This document shows positions 58,347 through 64,000 of a stretch of 64,000 nt of DNA, in pieces. The first letter of the stretch is position 1. Every line of letters begins with the position of its first letter. A program made the translations under genes and the position numbers. The DNA comes from Rhodamnia argentea (Eukaryota; Streptophyta; Magnoliopsida; Myrtales; Myrtaceae). Below the pieces are notes generated by a model. It saw nothing but the letters and a program-made list of their open reading frames with translations, was not told where the DNA came from and did no database searches. The stretch is taken from NCBI RefSeq assembly GCF_020921035.1, contig NC_063157.1, positions 4,216,001 through 4,280,000 on the forward strand. Direction: 5' to 3'.

Positions 58347-58569
58347 GAGGGTTTCCAGTGTTCTTTTTGGGTGAACTGTTAGGGCTTCAATATTTTCGTT
58401 GTTGGGGGAATTGGTATACGTTGGCGTTGGTATAGTATGGATTGGCTGGTTGTGCTATACGGATTGTGATACTCTCAGAGAAGTGCTATGTGTAAAACAG
58501 AGTACCCGCTTCGCTGTTGTTCTATACTTGCTCAATAAAATCATGAACTGAGTTGATGGTCCAGTGCAA

Positions 58570-58780
58570 TTCTATCCACTTTTGCTTCACCAGGGAACGG
58601 TTTAGGTTCTTATCTTGACATCAGGAAGCACGGTCGGCTGAAATGTATGCTTTTTAATTCGGTGGAGTTTCGCTATCTGATTTCCACGTTTGCTTTACCT
58701 CGGATCGGTTTTAGATTCTTATCTTGCAGTTGGGAAGCATGGTGGGCTGAAATGTATGCTTTGTAATTCGTATAATCCCA
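58570..58780. repeat. 108-bp tandem duplication in the 3' flank
   Basis: TATCCACTTTTGCTTCACC at 58573 and TTTCCACGTTTGCTTTACC at 58681 begin two copies. Both continue with GGTTTAGGTTCTTATCTTG or GGTTTTAGATTCTTATCTTG and GGCTGAAATGTATGCTTT. Confidence 0.85.
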
Positions 58781-58789
58781 TATGTTCTA

Positions 58790-60002
58790 CCTGTGATGTA
58801 AATCCATTCTAAGGATAGTTTGGAGGTTGGGATAATGTTTGTCCCTCATTTCTCTATACAAGATTGTACATTGTTTGATTTCTGTGGGAGGTCTTTGGAG
58901 CAAGGGGCCTTTTAATGAATACAACCATCTTATAGATTGACTATGAGAAATAAGATCACATAGAACTGAAGGAAAACAAGCCCTGTATTCTGTTGCAATT
59001 CGGAAAACTCATGAAACGAATGGAAGTCCTCCATGATCTTTTTATCCTTCTATATATGTAGATAGATTTCTAGATGGGATCTGATAATTTTGCATCTTGT
59101 GCTTGACTTGTTCTAGGAGCGCTCAGGTGCTTGACGACAAGGTACTTGGAATCTTCAAATCGCGTTTCTTTTTCCTTATTCCTTTCACCTGTTTTTTCTG
59201 TTGATATCATTTTTTATGTGAGCCAACTTATTGGAAAAGGCCCAGCTGCTGCTCTTGTTAAATTGCCCAATCCCATTATGCAGTGATCATCATGTTTTTT
59301 CCTACAATGCTGTCTGTGTTTAACCTCAATACTGTTCCATTGTTGTCGTTGGTCTTCTCTTAAATACTACTCATCACTGATGCATCATCTTGCTTCACCG
59401 TACGTATTCCTTGCAAAGATCTATGAATGCCAATGAAGTTACTCCAGTGAAGCTTTGTCAAATACTACTCAATACTAAGCAAATGACAGTGCTGTGAAAT
59501 GGTAACTTATTAATCTTCAATTCCTGTCAAACTTCTCGTGCTGTCTACAGCATGTCTATGTCAACGGCTTTTGCGCAAAGGTAAGCAGTCTGTGTGTCTT
59601 GTCCATTTGATCTCCTCCCTATCTTGCATTTAACCCTTATAGACTGTAACAAAGACTAAGGATGTACAATCAGTACTTTTCTCTAACTTGAGTCACATGA
59701 ATGTAATTACAAGTCTCTTTGCTCCCTGAGCTGCTGTTGCATCACCATTGCCTTCTGATTTCCGTAAAAACTTATGGTATGTTAATAGAAGGTTTAGCAA
59801 TTAGAATCGATCAGACGGCCCTATTACTAACAACTTCCCAGAGAAAAAGATTCAATTGTTGGCTTTGAGAAATCTGCTTGGCGGTGGACCTACTGGGGTG
59901 ACAGTGAAAGGTCTCGGGCTCATTAAAAGTTCTGCACAGACGGAACGTTTATTATGAGTGCTTGGCGTTTGGTCCGGCACTTCAAGACTTAAAGTACACT
60001 TG
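58790..60002. other. Spacer without recognisable gene
   Basis: AT-rich intergenic DNA. Exon-like patches near 59100-59150 and 59550-59580 are too short to support a gene. Confidence 0.35.
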
Positions 60003-60011
60003 CTATTCTCG

Positions 60012-60606
60012 GCCTAATTCCCTTTAAAAAAAAATCTAATTTTAGGTCTAGTTTTAAGTCTGTCCCTAACTTTTTTTTTGGTCAAGAAAATATTTTGAAC
60101 TTTAGGTCCAGTCCAAATACCGCCATGAATTTTTCTTTAGCTAAAAAAAACTCAAACTTTCGATCCAGTCTCAAATTTATCCCAATTTATTTTTGTTTTG
60201 AGAGAAAATCACTTGTTTTTACTCTAGTCTCAAATCTACCCCCCATCCGAAAATCGCCATCAATCCTTTTTAATTTTCATATGCTTGATGGTTTCATATT
60301 GGAGATAATTTTTCATATCACCTTACTGATGTGGATTTGTTATAGGTATGAAAATATCACGTCAAAATTGGGACATGACCATGGGGTGGATTTGAGAATA
60401 GATTTGAAAGTTGGTAGTCCTTTAAGACAAAATAAAATTCGAGGTAGCTTGCGGACTGGGACTTAAATTTTGTGGTTTATTGAAAAAAATCGCTTGGGAC
60501 GGATTTGAAACTGGACCTAAAGCTCAAGATTCTTTCCGAGACAAAAAGGAGTTCAGAGCATAACTGAGATAAGACCTAAAGTTTGGGGTTTTCAAGAGAA
60601 TTAGGC
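60012..60606. mobile_element. Mutator-type foldback MITE, 595 bp
   Basis: Terminal inverted repeats are GCCTAATTCCCTTTAAAAAA and, from the right, GCCTAATTCTCTTGAAAACC, extending as TTTAGGTCTAG and TTTAGGTCTTA. The flanks CTATTCTCG (60003-60011) and CTATTATCG (60607-60615) match at 8 of 9 positions, a Mutator-like target duplication. Internal subrepeats TTTAGGTCCAGTC and CGATCCAGTC recur. Open frames inside are not gene-like. Confidence 0.85.
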
Positions 60607-60615
60607 CTATTATCG

Positions 60616-61784
60616 TCAAAGAAACTGGCTTATTTGTCATCCTTTCTCAGATGAGCAACGAGCAGGGAACTATATTTTCATGTTTTTGGTGCTTTTGGTT
60701 GATCATATCATGAAAAGGAGCAAACATCTCCGTCTGGAAACTGTTCTGGGCGATGAAACATGTCATGGCATGAAGCTCACTGGAGAAGAATACCAGGGTG
60801 GAACTCAACTCAAGAGAATTCCAGCAAATGTTTAGATCATGTGAACTTCCTTTCCTTTGAATTTTGCATGACTGGTCAATAAACTCTCTTGAACTTCCTC
60901 GCCTTACTCTGTGTAATTGTTGACTTTTTTCTTACCTCTCTCTTTTCTGTTTCTGAGTTAGGCGGGCGTAGAAGTAGGTTTGGGATGATATGAAGATTAT
61001 TATTGTTGAATTTTTCTTACCTTTCTCCTTTCCTTTTTTTTTTTTTTTTCCCTTTTTGTTTTCGAGTTAGGCAGGCGTAGAAGTAGATTGGGGATGAGAC
61101 GATAGCAATCAAGTACCCAAAACCTATTGATATGGGCTTATCAAGAATAGAATTGTCCCTATGAATGCACCACCGTTGAAGCTGATGCGAATTTGGAGGT
61201 GCACGATCTTTATACACGAGATTTGAGGATCCGCGTCGGCATAAAAATGCAAAATCATGAAGAAAAAATGGACAACTGCAAGCCCTTCTATGCAAATCTA
61301 GAAAATCACAAATTTTCACGACAGAGTGTTTCGAAAAAATGAAAAGAAAATGAGAATGTTGTGCAAATCGATCATCGATCCAAAAAGAAAAGACAAAGTA
61401 ACTCTGGTAATCTACAAGATTACTGAATATATAATCTAGGCAAGTGGGTATCGTATTGAATTAATCTACGCAATTAAAGACTAAATCCTAATAGTCAATC
61501 ACATATTGATGATTTTTCCAAATATAAAAGTAAGTATAGCACGACCGTCTCTTCCAGTGACATGGAAACATTAAAACAAACGTTGTACGCGTAGAAAAAG
61601 CTTCAAACTTCAACGAGTTGCCTGCCATGCCGGTGCCACCTCTCGGCGCATCGCTACAATTAAAAACTTTCAGCTAAAAACCGCGAATTCGAGTCTTCGA
61701 TTCCCAGATCTCGCTCCATTTCTCTCTTTCTCCACTCTCCCCCACCGGAACCGAACTTGGCATTCACGCGAAAATCGACTTCAG
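60616..61784. other. Spacer and promoter region of the prolyl hydroxylase gene
   Basis: CTTACCTCTCTCTTTTCTGT with GTTAGGCGGGCGTAGAAGTA (60930-60980) is repeated at 61018-61088, an 89-bp duplication. A leader rich in CTC lies at 61700-61780. No other gene is seen. Confidence 0.4.
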
Positions 61785-64000
61785 ATGGCGAAGCAGAGGA
61801 CCTCCCGGTTCCCAGCGCGCAAGTCGTCGGCGTCGGCGGCGGCGTCGTCCTCGACCCTGATCCTCACGCTGCTCGTCATGTTCTCCTTCGTCGTGCTGAT
61901 CCTCCTCGCCCTCGGGATTCTTTCGATGCCCGGCAGCTCCTCCGGCGACAGGCCGAAGGCGAACGATCTGGCCTCCATCGTGAGGAATACTGTTGATAGG
62001 TGGGTGGCATTTGTTGATATCTCACTGTGATTTGGTTTCGGTTGCGTTGTGATGTGTGGCGGAATGTGGTTTGAGTGGGGTCGATTTGTTTCTGTGGCGC
62101 TGCAGGAGTAAGGAGGATGAAGGTCGAGGAGAGCAGTGGGTGGAGGTCATATCGTGGGAGCCTAGAGCTTTCGTGTATCACAACTTTTTGGTGAGTCTTT
62201 GTTTATCTAGTTGCTGTTGGAAAGGTCTCTGTTCTTCTTCTTGAGGGGTCTATGATTGCAATTTGGATCGTTGGGATATGCATCAACATGAGAGTTTCAA
62301 TGGCTTAATGAAGGCTAGATGTTTATGCTGATGCTGTTGTATAAGAAGCTATTAGTAACTATGGTAGAATTAATTTTTTAGCTGAAAGTGTCTTTTTGTA
62401 GGATGTCGTTTAGGTGAAATATGCATTGGCATAATCGTTGTATGGTTTCTTGAATCTGTTGATTGCTTTGAGCAATCATGGATGCTTGGCGACGGAGTTC
62501 TATGCAATTCTTAAAAATTCTCTTTCACTAGTTCAGGGGAATACTAAAAGGGCACTGTCTTCCCAGGGAAAAAGACAAGAAGGACAAATATATTAGACAA
62601 AAGTTAGAGTTCTTGTTCATGAGTCATTCGACCCGTGATTCAGTTCTTTCCCCATTTTATGCTCCGGGTTTTGGTGCACTTAAATGATCAATTCAAATAC
62701 CTTATTCCTCAATTTCCACCAAAAACTGCCTTCATGTGCTTAAATTGGCAGTAAATTGCCATTTTTATTGAGGTCTATAGCTGGCAAGTCCATTTGCACA
62801 TCATGACTTTACACCCTTTGCTGTTTGCAGTCCAAGGAAGAATGTGAGTACCTCATTGAACTTGCAACGCCTCATATGCAGAAGTCAACTGTGGTCGATA
62901 GTGAAACTGGCAAGAGTAAAGATAGCAGGTATGGACCCAAAATTTTCCATCTCCAATGGTGCACGAAAGAAATTTGATTATTCAAGTACTGCGAGTGTGA
63001 ATTATTAGCTATACTCAATCATAAGAAGCTCCAACTTCCTCATATAGGGTACGTACAAGTTCCGGAACATTTCTGGCAAGAGGACGTGATAAAACAATTA
63101 GAGACATTGAGAAAAGAATTGCAGATTTCACCTTCATTCCTGTAGGTAAGAGGCCGAGCTGCATTAAGGTTTTGCACTGGTGGATATCCATTTCAACAAT
63201 TTTCTCTGCTGCTGTTACCAAGTTTCGAAGTGTTATTTTTTACCTGTTCTGTTGTCGCTTCTTCCTTGCTTTCCTGTTTCTAACTTCAAAGATATGCTTT
63301 TGTGGAACCACAGGAATAATTTAGTACAGTAAGCTCATGTATTTAGGTACAAGTAAAAAATAAAGCTCCTGTATTTTGGTAATTATCCCAAGAATTACAG
63401 ATGTGGAGAGGAATATGTCTATCTGATTGAAGGATCAGACTAATTCCGGGTGGTTACCAACATTGGGTGTTTCTTTCAAAAACCATAAATGAAAAAGAAA
63501 AAAAAATATGAAGAAGAATTAAGATAGCACTTGTATGTTGTATGTACGTGTATATAGAACCTTGTAGAATAGGTGAGATTTGCATGAGAGTTTAGGTTCG
63601 ATTTAGAATAAGTTCTCAGCCGTGTTAGAGCATTGTTTTACTGTTTTAGAGGATTTTGCACTTGTGAAATATTATGAGGTAGCTGTTGTATGTGTACAGA
63701 GAGCTACGTGTGGAGAAATTTTTAGACTAAATGGTTTGAACCTACTAATTCATTTGTTTTACAGTTACCAAGGAGATCTATTGATCATTTTCATGAAGAG
63801 ACGATATTATAACATTCCTTTTTGTTGCTCTATGCTTCCTTAAATATCTTCTGGATATATCTAGATTTAGACTTAATCATTTGACAATTCCAAAATCCAG
63901 AGCATGGAGAAGGACTTCAAATGCTGCACTATGAAGTTGGGCAGAAGTATGAGCCACACTTTGATTACTTCCTTGATGAATATAATACCAAGAATGGTGG
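61785..64000 (+). CDS. Prolyl 4-hydroxylase, 5' part (cut by window edge)
   Basis: Five exons are visible: 61785-61999, 62106-62190, 62831-62928, 63048-63145 and 63901 onward. Junctions are GT-AG and in frame. The ATG at 61785 opens MAKQRTSRFPARKSS, a basic N-terminus followed by a signal-anchor helix at about residues 23-46 (LILTLLVMFSFVVLILLALG), so a type II membrane protein of ER or Golgi. The catalytic domain follows: QWVEVISWEPRAFVYHNFL, SKEECEYLIELATPHM, RTSSGTFLARG and HYEVGQKYEPHFDYF. H185 and D187 form the iron-binding HxD pair. Plant enzymes of this family hydroxylate proline in extensins and arabinogalactan proteins. The distal iron histidine and 2-oxoglutarate lysine lie beyond the window. 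Confidence 0.94.

Noticed and set aside
60095-60466. 123-codon open frame
   Set aside because: It lies wholly inside the 595-bp foldback MITE and translates its subrepeats.

Overview
The window is nuclear DNA of a flowering plant. It has multi-exon genes with GT-AG introns, AT-rich spacers full of small transposons, and plant-only families: SKIP23-type F-box proteins, PLS-class PPR protein, LTO1, an At4g08330-type protein and a plant prolyl 4-hydroxylase. The protein sequences look like a woody eudicot, perhaps Myrtaceae such as Eucalyptus, but that placement is an impression from memory, not a test.

Left third (1-21.6 kb): a region of decayed copies and repeats. It opens with two broken host gene copies on the minus strand, an hnRNP H/F-like RNA-binding protein and the tRNA-splicing endonuclease subunit SEN2. 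Next come a 342-bp tandem array, a roughly 3-kb solo LTR, and a long tandem array (about 9.7-17.3 kb) whose units of about 1 kb each carry degenerate exons of an IRE1-like protein kinase. The array is preceded by a broken reading frame with a 90-residue tandem repeat. A MITE with a perfect 10-bp target duplication closes the array.

Middle (21.6-47 kb): the gene-bearing part. It holds an F-box/DUF295 gene (minus), a three-exon CRAL-TRIO (Sec14-like) gene (minus), a second F-box/DUF295 gene (plus), the seven-exon thiol oxidoreductase gene LTO1 (minus) and the eight-exon SR45a-type splicing factor (minus). Between them, at 32.4-33.3 kb, lies a chimera in which the 5' part of an F-box gene is joined to the 3' part of LTO1, introns included. 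Intact relatives of both halves lie within 10 kb.

Right third (47-64 kb): a cluster of large foldback elements with GC-rich palindromic cores, a probable mitochondrial insertion, an intronless PPR gene (plus), a syringolide-induced 14-1-1-like gene (minus), an At4g08330-like zinc-ribbon gene (plus), another foldback MITE, and a prolyl 4-hydroxylase gene (plus) cut by the right edge.

The intact genes do not form a pathway. They are unrelated housekeeping and regulatory genes serving thylakoid redox folding, splicing, organelle RNA, ubiquitination, lipid transfer and wall-protein hydroxylation. The shared theme is structural: local duplication, decay and repeated insertion of foldback elements.
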